Assembly: GCA_025331565.1 (NCBI GenBank)
Contig: JAFREQ010000037.1
Span: 3,027,863-3,091,862 of the forward strand
DNA length: 64,000 nt
Direction: 5' to 3'
From: Holacanthus passer
Taxonomy: Eukaryota > Chordata > Actinopteri > Pomacanthidae
Of this stretch, positions 27,301 to 37,199 are shown one piece after another. Numbering within the stretch: position 1 is the stretch's first letter; each line of letters opens with the position of its first letter. The position numbers were made by a program, and so were the translations under genes. The notes under the pieces were generated by a model, which was not told the DNA's origin, ran no database searches, and worked only from the letters and a program-made list of their open reading frames with translations.

Positions 27301-29157
27301 CAAGCAGTGTGGTGCATATAAGTGAATTTAATTAGCTACAGACTTGTTGATCCAATGTGTCGATGTGATATGTTAAGAAGAACCAATGAACAACAACACA
27401 TCAGAGGAGACACTCGGAAGGTTCAGAGACAAGAGGAGACACACAATCACAGTCACAGGGGAGGTAAAAGAAGGAGACATCACACAGCCGAATGACAAAG
27501 AAACATCAGTTTGCATTAGGGTTTCTAAAATTGTGACATCATTTAATGGGAAAGTTAAATAAGGGACTGGCTTTAAAGCTGCATTAAGCAATTTCTGACC
27601 AGCAGGGGGCAGAAAGTGAATAAGTTTATCAAGTGATTATGACTAATAAGAGTGTCACATTGAAGTCTGGCCACCTGATGTGTCATATGTCTCTCATAAA
27701 TATCTGGGTCATATTTGCTGGTCTATGGTTTAATCTCAACTGCTCAAAAAAATATTCTGGTCTTTTTTAATATCCTGTTTGAAGACCTTTTGTTTTTCTT
27801 CAATAGTTAATTGAATAGGCTAAAACATGCAACAAAGCTGACCATGCATGTTACAGTAAATGGTATGCTTCTACTGAATGACCACTAGTCTACAAATGTC
27901 TCTGTCTTTAGCTGCTAGATGCTCATTTTTCTAACTTTCAAACTCTCTAGTTTCACTCAGTTCTCAGCTACTTTGCAATTGGCAGTGCTGAATGTGTGAG
28001 ACTCAACTATACAGTGCAGCCTGTGTTGTGGGCTGGTGTAGGGGAATTACACTAGAACCACTTTACTAAACTCTGACTGTTACAAGTTACAGAACCAAAG
28101 CAATGAGCTAAAACAAGTTAGAACCAAAGGAGAACTGAGTATATAACCTTTGCTAAACGGTGGCTTCAAATGAATGGCACGTTGAATTTTCCTTAATTTC
28201 CCAAAATTGTTTAGAGTCAGTTGCTTTAAATACATCATCACTGAGTGACCTGGCAGAGAAGGAGTGCAACTTGTTTTACTTCTTGTTTAATTTTTGTTAT
28301 AAAACCACTGAAATGTGACATGCTAAAATATAGTGTAGCATAAGTAGAGAACAGTCTTGAAGTATGCAAACTGACTCACTAAAGTTTGCTGACATCACTA
28401 AAAGCTACTGGTCACACAGTATCAAAACACATGAAACTGTAATGAGCAAGGGTTCATTTTACTGACTATTTATTAAAAGTTATATTGTCTTGCTTTAATT
28501 CTCAGTGAGTTTACCAGTACGAGTCATTCAGTGTTACTTATTATTACAAAATTGCTTAATGCAGGTTTAAAGTAACATAATGTACAATGATATGACTATA
28601 ATTTCACATAATAGGGTAATTTGAATAGTGTGAAGTGGCCAGATGGCACTGGAGAATTATCTTTTTTTTGCCTCAGAAGAAAAACAACAACTTGTGTAAC
28701 ACGTGAAGGATGGAGTGGTGAGACACAGCAATATTGAAGTGAAAGATATACACAGAGCTATATGGAGTGAGAAGGCAAAGATATAAAAACTAAGAGGAAG
28801 AGGTGGGAAACAAAGAAATGTAGAGACATAAGTTCATATAGACAGAGAGAGGAGGGGTGTGGGTGAAAGTGGGGGAGAAACAGAGAAGGATGAAGACAGA
28901 GAACAATAATGATTCATCCCCAGTTTGACGCTCTCTGTCCATTCACACTCTACCTTCATTGGTGCCAGCTGGATGGGGGTGATGTAGGAGGGGTCCACCA
29001 TGGGCTTGGGCCGGTTGGCAGTGTCCGCCAGGAGGCTCTGCCATTGCTGCGGCAGCCCGGTGAACTTCTGCTCCCGAGGGTCGAAACCCGTGTGGACCCG
29101 GTGTTCAAAGTTAGACGGAGCTGAGATCTCCAGCCGTTTCTTCTTCTTCCCAAACAT
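2167..29157 (-). CDS. pak5: p21-activated kinase 5 (group II PAK), six 5' coding exons; 3' part lies outside the window
   Basis: PAK5 is a serine/threonine kinase effector of Cdc42-type GTPases; family members regulate cytoskeleton, neurite and survival signalling. Exons join at 29157-28954, 9563-8724, 4588-4379, 3943-3802, 3708-3554 and 2300-2167, with GT-AG borders and matching phases throughout, giving 561 full residues plus two bases of the next codon. Residues 1-7 are MFGKKKK. The CRIB motif is at 11-26 (ISxPxxFxHxxHxG, with H19, H22 and G24), and an autoinhibitory stretch including RPKPMVDPS is at about 34-61. A Ser/Pro/Tyr-rich linker runs to about 440. The kinase N-lobe starts near 475, with glycine loop GEGSTG at 479-484, ATP-binding lysine K501 in VAVKK, alpha-C glutamate E517 and hinge MEFL at 546-549. 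PAK5 rather than PAK4 or PAK6 is supported by the ENGF, KQNGH and DTYPRG landmarks in the linker. About 157 residues of kinase C-lobe are expected beyond the left edge. Assignment is from remembered family sequences, not a search. Confidence 0.95.
2301..3553 (-). other. pak5 intron between exons 5 and 6
   Basis: A 1253-nt intron with GTGTGA donor and TTTTAG acceptor on the minus strand. It is AT-rich with one (AC)n tract; nothing else is seen. Confidence 0.85.
2793..2821 (+). repeat. (AC)n microsatellite
   Basis: About 14 uninterrupted AC units in the intron between exons 5 and 6. Confidence 0.9.
3554..3708 (-). CDS. pak5: pak5 coding exon 5: kinase N-lobe, glycine loop and catalytic lysine
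   Basis: This 155-nt exon completes glycine 466 and encodes 467-517. The acceptor CCTACAG|GGG is at 3708 and the donor GAG|GTGTGA at 3554, ending in phase 0. It carries the glycine-rich loop IGEGSTGIV, the VAVKK motif with ATP-anchoring K501, and the RKQQRRELLFNE helix with alpha-C glutamate E517. All residues needed for nucleotide binding in this lobe are present, so nothing here suggests a pseudokinase. Confidence 0.96.
3709..3801 (-). other. pak5 93-nt intron between exons 4 and 5, stop-free in frame
   Basis: GTGAGA donor and TGCCTACAG acceptor. Its length is a multiple of three and the exon 4 frame passes through it without a stop, so retention would add 31 residues, rich in Cys, just before the kinase domain. 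Confidence 0.85.
3802..3943 (-). CDS. pak5: pak5 coding exon 4: end of linker into the pre-kinase helix
   Basis: This 142-nt exon encodes residues 419-465 and the first base of glycine 466. The acceptor AACACAG|GGG is at 3943 and the donor CCCAG|GTGAGA at 3802, leaving phase 1. It includes YPPPSWGSSSD and SRVSHEQFRAALQLVV, the block just before the kinase domain in PAK4/5. Intron 4 after it is only 93 nt and has no in-frame stop, so the exon 4 frame reads through into exon 5. Confidence 0.94.
3944..4378 (-). other. pak5 intron between exons 3 and 4
   Basis: A 435-nt intron with GTACAG donor and AACACAG acceptor. No other feature is seen. Confidence 0.85.
4379..4588 (-). CDS. pak5: pak5 coding exon 3: proline/histidine/tyrosine-rich linker
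   Basis: This 210-nt exon encodes residues 349-418. The acceptor CTTCTCCAG|GGT is at 4588 and the donor CAG|GTACAG at 4379, phase 0 at both ends. It begins GDYERPLRDG, corresponding to VDYDRAQ in mammalian PAK5, followed by the DTYPRG landmark. The rest is Pro/His/Tyr-rich and diverged, ending PPYTPQ. Several PxxP runs could bind SH3 domains, but none is shown to. Confidence 0.92.
4589..8723 (-). other. pak5 intron between exons 2 and 3
   Basis: A 4.1-kb intron. It holds the GGAA/GT microsatellite and a repeat-free, moderately GC-rich block at about 5800-6070 that could be a conserved non-coding element (contains CGCGCATTAATCTGAG and CCGCGGTGG). No exon is recognised. Confidence 0.8.
6130..6209 (+). 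repeat. (GGAA)n then (GT)n compound microsatellite
   Basis: Short GGAA/GAGA units are followed by about 25 GT units in the intron between exons 2 and 3. Long Cys/Val or His/Thr frames across it are artefacts. Confidence 0.9.
8724..9563 (-). CDS. pak5: pak5 coding exon 2: long regulatory linker
   Basis: This 840-nt exon encodes residues 69-348, phase 0 at both ends. The acceptor is TTGCAG|ACC at 9563 and the donor AAG|GTAATC at 8724. It opens with TIVRGN, then the group II block GLLEEFDNISVTRSNSLRKE (about 84-103), which contains candidate phosphoserines. The middle (about 110-280) is Ser/Gly/Tyr-rich and differs most from the mammalian protein. The end is conserved again: RPKSSY, then RQRSRSGSGLQEP from about 297, and YPRLSES. 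The linker is expected to be disordered and to carry 14-3-3 and adaptor sites, which is inference from the family. Confidence 0.94.
10134..10169 (+). repeat. (GA)n microsatellite
   Basis: About 17 GA units, preceded by GGAGGA. Confidence 0.9.
11840..12075 (+). repeat. Dispersed fish repeat fragment (AGACATTCATG...CCCCAGAGGAT type)
   Basis: TTGGATGGATTACTATAAAA, AGACATTCATGTTCCCCAGA, GACCAAATACCTGCAAAA and GAGCATGTTAGC occur in the order typical of a high-copy percomorph repeat. It is degenerate and non-coding. Confidence 0.6.
12309..12316 (+). promoter_or_regulatory. TATA box (TATAAAAG) of a possible plus-strand antisense promoter
   Basis: GGCCTATAAAAGCAG is a strong TATA match. Transcription would start near 12340, and a perfect GTGAGT donor (GGTCG|GTGAGT) occurs at 12379, about 40 nt further on. 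Together with the exon at 13036-13174 this makes a plausible two-exon 5' end. Single motif matches occur by chance at this scale. Confidence 0.3.
13036..13174 (+). other. Candidate exon on the strand opposite pak5 (possible antisense lncRNA)
   Basis: On the plus strand a long pyrimidine tract (about 12990-13033) ends in CCTTACAG, followed by 139 nt of CpG-containing sequence and a consensus donor CAAG|GTAAGC at 13174. One frame is open across the whole exon, but no family is recognised and there is no ATG. The exon is antisense to pak5 intron 1. A TATA box and GTGAGT donor upstream on the same strand (12309-12384) could supply its first exon. A non-coding antisense RNA is the most likely reading if it is real. 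Confidence 0.35.
13614..13639 (+). repeat. (GAG)n trinucleotide repeat
   Basis: About eight GAG units in a purine-rich stretch (13180-13640). Confidence 0.8.
14582..14634 (+). repeat. (AC)n microsatellite, interrupted
   Basis: AC units with GC, TA and TTG interruptions. Confidence 0.85.
15062..15126 (+). repeat. (TCAC)n then (AC)n microsatellite
   Basis: Four TCAC units run into about 23 AC units, one of the longest pure tracts in the window. Confidence 0.9.
16835..17133 (-). mobile_element. Truncated copy of the same Tc1-like TIR element, opposite orientation
   Basis: Its right-hand boundary ends CAACTTTTTTGGAATAAGGG then TTGTA. The interior (for example TACCAATGAACCTGTTTACC) is the reverse complement of the 25655-26177 copy. 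The far end is missing. Both copies lie in pak5 intron 1, so the pre-mRNA contains an inverted pair. Confidence 0.7.
18068..18260. mobile_element. Foldback (MITE-like) element, ~190 bp
   Basis: Left arm 18068-18122 and right arm 18205-18260 are imperfect inverted repeats; the inner parts GATCGGTACTGCACATGTGC and TGCACATGCGCAGTACCAAT pair closely. A second perfect inner palindrome, GGTCAGGTG and CACCTGACC separated by 4 nt, lies at about 18126-18147. A (CA)n tract begins directly after the right arm. Confidence 0.6.
18269..18302 (+). repeat. (AC)n microsatellite next to the foldback element
   Basis: About 16 AC units, starting 8 nt after the foldback right arm. Confidence 0.9.
18630..18690 (+). 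repeat. Short fragment of the same dispersed fish repeat
   Basis: ACCTGCTAAACATCAGCATG followed by TTAGCAGTTATCATGTTAG is the 3' part of the repeat at 11840-12075, here alone. Confidence 0.45.
20925..21110 (-). other. Candidate alternative first or cassette exon in pak5 intron 1 (62 codons)
   Basis: A GC- and CpG-rich island on the minus strand holds an ATG at 21110-21108 in good context (G at -3 and +4), then 62 open codons (starting MAGGRGAAEIGAG, ending AQTIHKQLQ) to a consensus donor CAG|GTGGGT at 20925. The exon ends in phase 0 and so would splice in frame onto coding exon 2 (TIVRGN), giving a PAK5 form without CRIB or autoinhibitory region. The frame is also open upstream to a TGA near 21261, with possible acceptors, so a cassette exon is another reading. 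The peptide is not recognised. Chance openness of GC-rich DNA is the main alternative. Confidence 0.3.
24318..24344 (+). repeat. (AC)n microsatellite
   Basis: About 12 AC units; a second short (AC)n/(AT)n patch lies at 24157-24190. Confidence 0.85.
25530..25567 (+). repeat. (GAGAG)n pentanucleotide repeat
   Basis: About seven copies of the AGAGG pentamer, about 90 bp before the full-length Tc1-like TIR element. Confidence 0.85.
25655..26177 (+). mobile_element. Non-autonomous Tc1-like TIR element, full length (523 bp)
   Basis: The ends are inverted: CAACCTGATTCCAAAAAAGT on the left and CCCAACTCTTTTGGAATC on the right, flanked by TA on both sides (25653-25654 and 26178-26179), as for Tc1/mariner insertions. 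Near 26050-26110 a short frame keeps IKDITTWAQEHFIKPLSVNT, a remnant of a helix-turn-helix transposase. Most of the coding region is deleted. Confidence 0.75.
26260..26309 (+). repeat. (ATC)n trinucleotide repeat
   Basis: Interrupted ATC/ATT units. Confidence 0.85.
26652..26696 (-). other. Candidate 45-nt phase-0 microexon in pak5 intron 1
   Basis: The minus strand shows a strong acceptor (TTGCTCTCTTCACAG, pyrimidine-rich) ending at 26697, then 45 nt, then a moderate donor AAA|GTATGA. Read in the phase left by coding exon 1 (phase 0) it gives 15 stop-free codons, ISPKKVRSSETPLPK, and ends in phase 0 to meet coding exon 2. Inclusion would insert these residues between K68 and T69, next to the autoinhibitory region. 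A TGC motif sits in the pyrimidine tract, as is typical of SRRM4-dependent neuronal microexons. This is a prediction from splice signals and frame only. Confidence 0.4.
27571..28572. mobile_element. ~1 kb non-autonomous element with ~24-bp terminal inverted repeats
   Basis: The left end CTTTAAAGCTGCATTAAGCA (27571 on) and the right end (28548-28571), read in reverse complement as CTTTAAACCTGCATTAAGCA, agree over 24 nt with one mismatch. TTAA sits at the outer edge of both repeats, which could be a target duplication as in piggyBac-type elements. The left subterminal CCAGCAGGGGGCAG is a common fish repeat signature. No coding sequence is seen inside. Confidence 0.6.
28954..29157 (-). CDS. pak5: pak5 coding exon 1: start codon, CRIB and autoinhibitory region
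   Basis: This exon encodes residues 1-68, from MFGKKKK to IQLAPMK. The ATG is at 29157-29155 and opens the family-typical basic N-terminus. The donor AAG|GTAGAG leaves phase 0 at 28954. Two acceptor AGs lie close upstream (exon start 29177 or 29168), both in TTGCCAG contexts after a pyrimidine tract, so the last bases of the 5' UTR are ambiguous. The same frame stays open upstream through both AGs as far as 29184, but no upstream ATG exists there, so the family start is kept. The CRIB motif binds GTP-loaded Cdc42/Rac-type GTPases; the RPKPMVDPS stretch resembles the group II pseudosubstrate that keeps the kinase off. Confidence 0.95.
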
Positions 29158-32100
29158 GCTGGAAAACCCTGGCAAACCTGGCAAAACAAAGAAGATAGTT
29201 GGAGATTAACACTACCTACAACACTGATTGATTGACTTAGAGGAAAATAAATACAGAGATGAAACCCATTACTGCACATTATCTGTAACGTGGACTACTG
29301 GCTGAATACTCTTATTTTGCTTTTCAGTGGTTCGGCAATTTTGTACTTCTTTAGTCTCTGCTCCACTTTAGCATGTTTAGCACCATGACCTGGAATGCAT
29401 TTATTTATATCTAACTCTATATGGGAGGTGTGACACTACATCAGGTTTAGCGGATGCAGAAGAGTGTGTTATTTATCTAGTTTGCATCACAGCATTATTA
29501 AATGCAACATAAGGAATGCATTATATGTTTTGTTGCACACACCAGAGCACGAGCAAACACGGATTAAAGTTTTGACAATTCATTAGCACTGTACTGTTCA
29601 AGGGTCTTTAAAGATGCCATTCAGTTAACGGGTGAAAATTTGTCGTGTATAAACCTTAATACACTTTACTGTTTGTCATTATGCCAGTGATGAGCTCTGT
29701 GTTTCATCAGAGTGGACAGGCATTGCATTGCTTTAACTCACAACCATTTTTTCTCGACAATATTTTAAACAGCTGTTTGTTTTTATATCAGCAACTTATG
29801 CAGTTTTCCTTAATGAGAACAATAATTATCGCATTTCAGGTTAAACTGCATATGGTGCTCAGACTTTTGATTAATGATACTTCCATGTAAAGGCTTGTTT
29901 ATAGTGAATGCAGCTTGCGGAGTTGATAAATATGCCGTTAAAAAAGTTTGTTCCCTCCCGTTCAAGCTTACAAGCAAATCCGAACAAGCTCCATAAAACT
30001 TGTTTATCTCCTGTAAAAGTAAATAATAATTTGCAGAGATCTGGTGCGTGGCAACACTTGAGGTTATCTAAATATGCCTCAATATCTCACCAACCATCTC
30101 TCACCAGCTCTTCAATCCAATACTGAGCCTCACAGATGGTACACTGTGGCAAATATTAATAAAGATAACTGGACAGATAAAAGCCCTGGTTAAGTGAGAA
30201 TAGCAATCAATTAGATTTTGCTTGCCAAGCCAGCAAGCTGCACAGTTGAAGTATCTCAGATAAGTTGGACAGATCGGTTGTACCAGTTATAAACCAAATG
30301 TTTGGTGATGTTTTGTATTGCTAGTGCTGAGCTGTTATGTGCTTTGCTGCTCTGCAGGATGTTAAGCACAGCCTCATAATGCTGCAGGATACAAACAAGC
30401 AAAAGAACAAGCAAAAATTTCCAAACATGCTAGAAAAACCAAGTGTCCACTTTGGTTACATAACATAAACAAGAGGAAAAAAAACTGATGCACTGAAGTG
30501 AAGAGAAAAAGAAGAAAAATGATGCCAAGTCAGGATTGTGGGGTGTTTTATGTAAGGTTTGATAGTGATTTAGATACAGTATGTAGCCAGATGATCAGAG
30601 GCACATCAGGCATGGCAGCTGCTCCTGCCTGTGATTTTCCTCCACCACCAAGGGGAAAGCCCACTGTGGTATTGGTGGTTTGGGTGGATGCATGATGTCC
30701 AGTCATAGGAGTAAAATGTCATGATGTTGTTGGTGTGGCAGTGAATGGAGACTATTGTGTGGCTCTCCTCTACGAGGCATTGTCCTCAGACAAAAACAAA
30801 AGTCATCCTTCTTCCTCCCCCCCTCCTTATTATCACTCTCCCCCACTGTTATGGCTTCTGCACAGATAATGTTTGCTGTGCCAGTCCATACCAAACATAT
30901 ATTCATTTACATACGTGGAGAGTACATTTGCATTGTGCACAAAAAATACACATAGGAAGATCTCAGTAAAATCAACAGAGGATTGAAGGACTAGATTATC
31001 ATAAGGAAAACAGCATATGGTGTTTCTGTTATTATAAAAATATACATCATTTTCTCTGTCTGTCATTGTACTGTAAGAAACTCCACCATCTTAGTTACTG
31101 TAGCTGTCAAGGGCACGTATGCTGTTTAAAAATGATAATGGTGGCAGATTTAGCACTTAATCATTTTTAAAACAGTGGGTCTTCAATTTAACAAAGAAGT
31201 AAACAAAAGCAGACGTCACCTTTCTAGCCGACCGCTGTGGATTTTCTCAGATCACAACTGTTGTAACAGATTTTATCAGCTGTAGCTAGCTAGTGTTAGC
31301 TAGTGCTAAGGCTAACACTGTGAGTTGGTTGAAATCTCTTTCTGCAGATGAATTTTTTTAAGGTTCCTGCTGATTTTTAAAAAAAACAGAATCCTTTTAA
31401 AAGACCTTAACTGCATACATGATGGCTACGTACATAAAATAATGTTAAAATAATGAGTCACGTGTTCCAGATAAAAGTCAGCATCCTCACCAACTGATGA
31501 TCCCTGAAGAAGAAATGACCAGTAAAAAAGGCTGTTAGCTAGTTAGCATTGGTATCACAGTACTGTATTATAAATAAAAATAGTATTATATTTTTATTTG
31601 TTTGACCATAACCCTTCATTGGTTTGGAAAAAGATACTTAACCAAACACTGTGGTTAGATTTAAGTTTTAATATCACAGCTAGCTAAGGCAAGTTTGGCT
31701 AAGGTTGCTACAGGCTAAATCTGATAAAGAGCAGGAAAGAGATGTTAATGTTAGCTCAAACTCTGATATAGTCTACTTTGGCTTAGTAGATGTCCCCATC
31801 CTGAACAGGTATTTATTTCACAAAATCACATATAAAATGAATATAGTTATCCAATTATGTGTTCCTTACCTTTGGAAGTAACGCTACATTACTACTGTAG
31901 GTGACAAGCTAGTTACACAAGCTACATATGCTAACATTTGCAGCTTATGTTAGAGCAGATAAACACACTATTCTTTATATTATTTTTCTTGTATTTTTGA
32001 TTTGACACAAATGTGTTTGTCTCTATATGTATGTGAGAGTTAGGCCTAGAGGAATATTGTTGTAAACGGTTGAATAAGACATTAGAAACATGCTTGATAG

Positions 32101-35100
32101 TTATTATAATGTATTGATGAAGTTTGCATAGCAGTCTGCTAAATCAGACTGAAGTCACCAAAGGGTCAATTTCCAAATGCAACCTTAAACGGACAAGACA
32201 CAAAAATGTAATCATGGAAATCTTCCTCTATCATTTCCTTTGCCGTCCTGCAGGAGAGCCAGACAGACCAAATTAGTGGCCTCAAACAGGAAAGATGGAG
32301 AGATAGATTGATGGGAGAGAGCGAGGGAGGGGCAGAGGGATGGGTGGAGGTAGAAGATAAGAGCAGAAGCAGAGCATTGTGGGAGAGATGAACGGCTGGA
32401 GGAAACGAGGGTAAGAGAAGGATGCGACGATGTAAAGAGTGGTGGAGAGAGGAGGGAAGCTGAGGAGGCTTAAGGCTTTTGTGATGCACACAGCAGCACA
32501 ATCACGGCGCAACAGATTATTATGCAGCACACTGCTGCCTTTAGAAAGCTCAATACTGGATCAAAAGGTGTTAAGTCATAGATAGAAACCTCGTCCCACA
32601 GGCATGTTTACACAACTCTGCCTTCTACGCTGCATTCACTGTCAGCCTTGTGCACTGTAAAGACTCAATGATATGTCGCAGCGACTGTAGTAGAAATATG
32701 TCTTTTTTTTAGTAAAAAGAAAAGATAGACTGGGTTTATGTATAAATCAAATAAGCATGATGTGATCTCAAAACACTGAGATATAACTTTTAACTTTAAA
32801 ATTGGGAGCCGTGTAGGAGAAAACTGCAAAGTGGAGGATGCATCAAACAAGAAGTGTGTGTGTAAGTGTATGACATTATAGGCCTGAAGGGATAAATGCA
32901 GTATCTTATAGAGAACTTTTTATGCAACTATTGTATAACCCCATCCACTGAATTGTATATTTAAAGGACAATACCAGTGCACATAAATCCTATGTGCTCA
33001 CAACAAATAACAACAACAACCATTTCCAATTATGTGCAAGTGGCACTGTCATTTTTAAATGTTTTTTTGAAAGCACTAAATTGTAAGGCGCATATATAAA
33101 ACTGAGTATTTCATTTTGAAAAAATGCTAAATGAAAAAGCTAAAATATGGCGGCATGCTTTGGGAAATAACAGTTATAAAAGGTGTAGGCAAATAGTAGT
33201 TGTTTGTCTTTCACATGCAAAAGTTCTCATTTGATCCTTTGACTAACATGAACTAGTGGAAACATCTAACAGAAAGGTCAGTCATTAAAAAATACATGAT
33301 TGTTCTATGTCTCTCCTGACCCATCACACGGTCTCATTCACAAAAACACATGACTTAAACACGCTCCGCAGGTGTCCCCTTAGATAAGCAGCAAAAACAA
33401 ATGCCTAAAAAAATTCTTCATCTTTTCCGTTTTTGTGCTGAGCTACAAGTCTCTTATGCAATGCCGACATGTCAGCAACCCGTTCCACTTTTGGCCGGTG
33501 TCCACTGAAACCTCCATGAATTCGACCCTAAGTTTCTGACCTTGTTGCTATTTTCAGAGCATGAACACAACTTGGCTCCTGCAAGATGAAACACTGACAT
33601 GCAGGCATTATGCTGATTAGCAATGACATTCCCAAAACAAAGTCAACAAAAACAACGTCAAGGATGAAGCTGAAAAACATCCTGGGAGAAGAACAAGTCT
33701 GACAGAAGGCAAACGCTCAAATATTTTGTAAATATCGACAGCAAAGTTGTCTTCTGCAGCCGCCGCAGTGAAACACACAGTGACTAAACAGGGCTTGATC
33801 GCAGTCTTGCACTGAATCATCAGCTGACACATGCGGCAGCTGAAGCCCTGGTTACCTTAGAGCAATGTACAAAACAAAAACACATCCCATAATGCCACAT
33901 CCAACTATGAACCAGATCTGAAGTGGAGCGGAAGTGATGATCATGCCAGGTCTGAAAAGCTGTATTTGTGGTCCAGTTTAACTTTGGGGAAGTTTGGATG
34001 TGTCCTCCAACCAGGCGTTATAAGACCAAAAACACAAGATCAAAAGTGCAAGGAATTAATTAAAGCATGTGTTGCATGATTTTCAAAGGCAAGCAGCCAT
34101 TGTCATTGGCTAACTACATTGTTTTCACCGGTTAAATTTGAAAAGCAATGCCAGGATTAAGACATTTACAGTAGCAGCTTCATCCTGCTCTTTATTTAGT
34201 TTGGTTGAGTTTCCAGCATCTCCAAACTTTTTTTTAGATTGTGTTACATTTGCCTAACTCATCCCCAAGTCCTTTTCTCTTGCATATGAAGCACAAATCT
34301 AAACTTCTATTATGGTATTATGATGATAATGGTCGCCATTTGCAGCTTTGCCTTGTTAAATATGCACGATGGCTACATAAATACATAAACAGATCGCCAT
34401 CATGTTCTTTTACCAGCTCTCATTTTAAAACAAATTTGCTGGAAACATTTAAAAGTCAGTTGTTATATTGTTAACTGCCTTTGTGCCGTGCTGTAATGGA
34501 AAGTTTGAATGGTAAGAGTAACAGGAGGGGCAGACTTTACCAAGCAGTCAATTGGGTTGAGCTCGACATTATTGCTAAACTTAAATTTTACGATAGACAG
34601 ACATGTTGTTGGGACACCGTCATTCACCCTCTCTGCCATCTGTAAGCAGCCATTGAGTAGATGGAAACCCCTGACCTAGATGGTACGTCTTGAGAATGAG
34701 ATTATTAAAGGCTAGCGGGGCTTAAGTCGTCTAGGCCAAGCTCAACCGCTAAAGGACACAACAACACATGCGCACACACGTACACACCGCTGAATTAAGA
34801 CAGCAGATGGAGGTGCATGGTCGTGCACTCTCACAGTCCAAACTTACTCCTGCAGAGCTTTTAGCAGCTGCCCTCTCACAACGGTCGAAGCAGGTTTGGA
34901 CTGAGATGTACTTGAAGTGCGGAGGCCTCTGGGAATCGCCTCCGAGCAGAGGCCGGAGGAACTACTTACTGCACAACTTCTCCTGGCTGCCACATAAGCA
35001 CCTCTTGAGTTGTAATTTATGGGCAGATTGTAAAGCACTTTGTGAAGTTTCAGACTAATGCCTGCAAGGTTATTCTGCCAAAGAGTAACAATGTCACTCT

Positions 35101-35427
35101 GATGAGGAACTGCACCTGGTAATATATGGCCAAGACTGTGAAACTCCATTAATCTAGGTGTGTAAGATAAGAGTGAACTGCGGCTGAGTGTGAGTCTATC
35201 TGTGAGTGCGTCGTATGTGTTCACTCATAAACCACAGATCTAAGGGCTCTACACCTGAGTGAAGGTTGAATTACTAAAAATGCATATTGTTCCGCCACAT
35301 GATCCTTTAAATGTGTGAAAGCAATATATTTTAATCTCACATTCAATTACATAACCACATGTACACAAACCATGGCTTTAACATACTGCACACACAAAAC
35401 GCCGAGATGCTCAGCCATGCATAGACA

Positions 35428-35470
35428 CATAACACAACATAACATAACATAACATAACATAACATAACAC
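35428..35470 (+). repeat. (ACATA)n pentanucleotide repeat
   Basis: About seven copies of AACAT. Confidence 0.85.
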
Positions 35471-37163
35471 ACTCCACATACACACAAATACAAAACAACA
35501 CACTGACACACACACATATGTAAAGGGGCTACTAGTCCCAGGGCAGAGATCCTGACTCCCAGGCTGATATGTCTCCAAACCATCTGTCACCATCTGAGCC
35601 TCCACAGGCATTTCCCCTTTTGTACAACACCTCAACACACGCACACACACTTTCGCAGGAACCTGCTCCACACTGCATCAGACTCAGTGCATGTGTGTGT
35701 TTGTATATATACTGTGTCTATTTTTGGTTCCTAAGCGCATGTTAGCGCTCTGCGGCAGCATGATGTATTCGTGTGTTTTCCAAACACCACATTAATTTTG
35801 TATCCTGAGATTGTAATTTAGAAGCACAAATTGGTATTGAGATGCACTGACTCATGCGCAAATATGCAAATACATTTCATGCATAATTAAAAATGCAACA
35901 TGAAGAGGACACAAGTTCCTTCTGATAAACAAGTTGAGGGAGGGGTGATGTTCTCTGCTCCATTTGCCACTACAGGGAAGAGGAAGTTCCTAATTGAATT
36001 AAAAGGTCACATGTTTCACAGGGGGGAAAAAAACAAAACCTGATGGTGCGTTTTTGTTCAAGGTGTTATCTTTTTCCCAGTGCTCTTGAATGCAGCTTTA
36101 CTTGGTTTGAATTAGAAAAATGCAGTGAGGCAATATGTGTTCCTTTGTCATCGTCCCTCATCAATAGTGTCTTGGTTCTGTTATCCTCTTTTGTCCTGGC
36201 CTGCTTTGTTGTGTGCAGTTCAATTCTGTCCCATTTGCATTCACTTGTTCTCTCCAGACCTTGTTCCTTCAGACGATTTAATTGGCTCAAAAACTGTTTA
36301 CACAGACATGCATTTCACCTTCCACTCCCTGTAGATGCATTTGTAGAGCAGTAAACAACTTCGGCTGAAGAAGACAATTTTTATAGTTGAGAACTTTGCT
36401 GAGAAGTTTTTAACATCTCTTAATGATCAGGGAGCTGCAGCGTGATGATGAATGTATCCATCTTAGGACTCCTACATTTTTATTTCAACCTAGACATGAA
36501 CCCATTAAAACATTGCTCTTACCTGGCAAAAAACTGATGCTGTCTTTCAGCCAATCAAAGTGCTCTGGATAAGCCATGGCAAGACAGTTCAGGACAAACA
36601 GAGCCTCCTCAGATGTTGCGCTTTGATGTCAAATTACACTCTGATAAATCCATTATGCACCTCAATTTTCGTTCAACAAAACATGAAACAGGGCGTCCCC
36701 TGCCCGAACCACGATTTCAATATTATAAGACAATGATTCCCTGGAGGAGCGACACTTCAGATGAAGTTATCAAATTGACAAATCAGGTCAGATCCTGGAC
36801 CCTCTGCAGCCCCCAGAGAGCTGCTACTACTACTGCTAGCCCGCTGCTGCTGTGACTCTCCCTGCCTGTACGCTCTGATAACTCCCGATGTGAGATGCAC
36901 AGGGCACAAAAAAGTGCCTACGCCAGCAGCCTGGACCAAGGCACGGCCAGACAGCTTAAGCCCGGAACCACTCCATTTCGCTTTCATTGTTTGTCTAACT
37001 GGGTTTGACCAGCTGCATCCCAAACCGAGCACCCTCTGACCTTCACTGTCCTCCTCCACCGCTTGTCTGTCTGTCAACAGTGTCACAAAAACAACAGAGT
37101 GTAAGTGTCCTCTGTGTTCCCACAATCCAAAGCATGGTGTTTGTGTCCTGGTTGCCCTGAAAA

Positions 37164-37165
<2 letters not shown>

Positions 37166-37196
<31 letters not shown>
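37166..37196 (+). repeat. (AC)n microsatellite
   Basis: About 15 AC units. Confidence 0.9.

Positions 37197-37199
<3 letters not shown>

Larger units (their letters stand above)
9564..28953 (-). other. pak5 intron 1 of the coding region (19.4 kb)
   Basis: Both borders are firm. It contains the candidate alternative exon (20925-21110), the candidate microexon (26652-26696), the candidate antisense exon (13036-13174), two inverted Tc1-like TIR copies, a ~1 kb TIR element, a foldback element and many microsatellites. Repeat-free blocks at 12890-13180 and 16010-16330 look like candidate conserved non-coding DNA. Confidence 0.8.
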
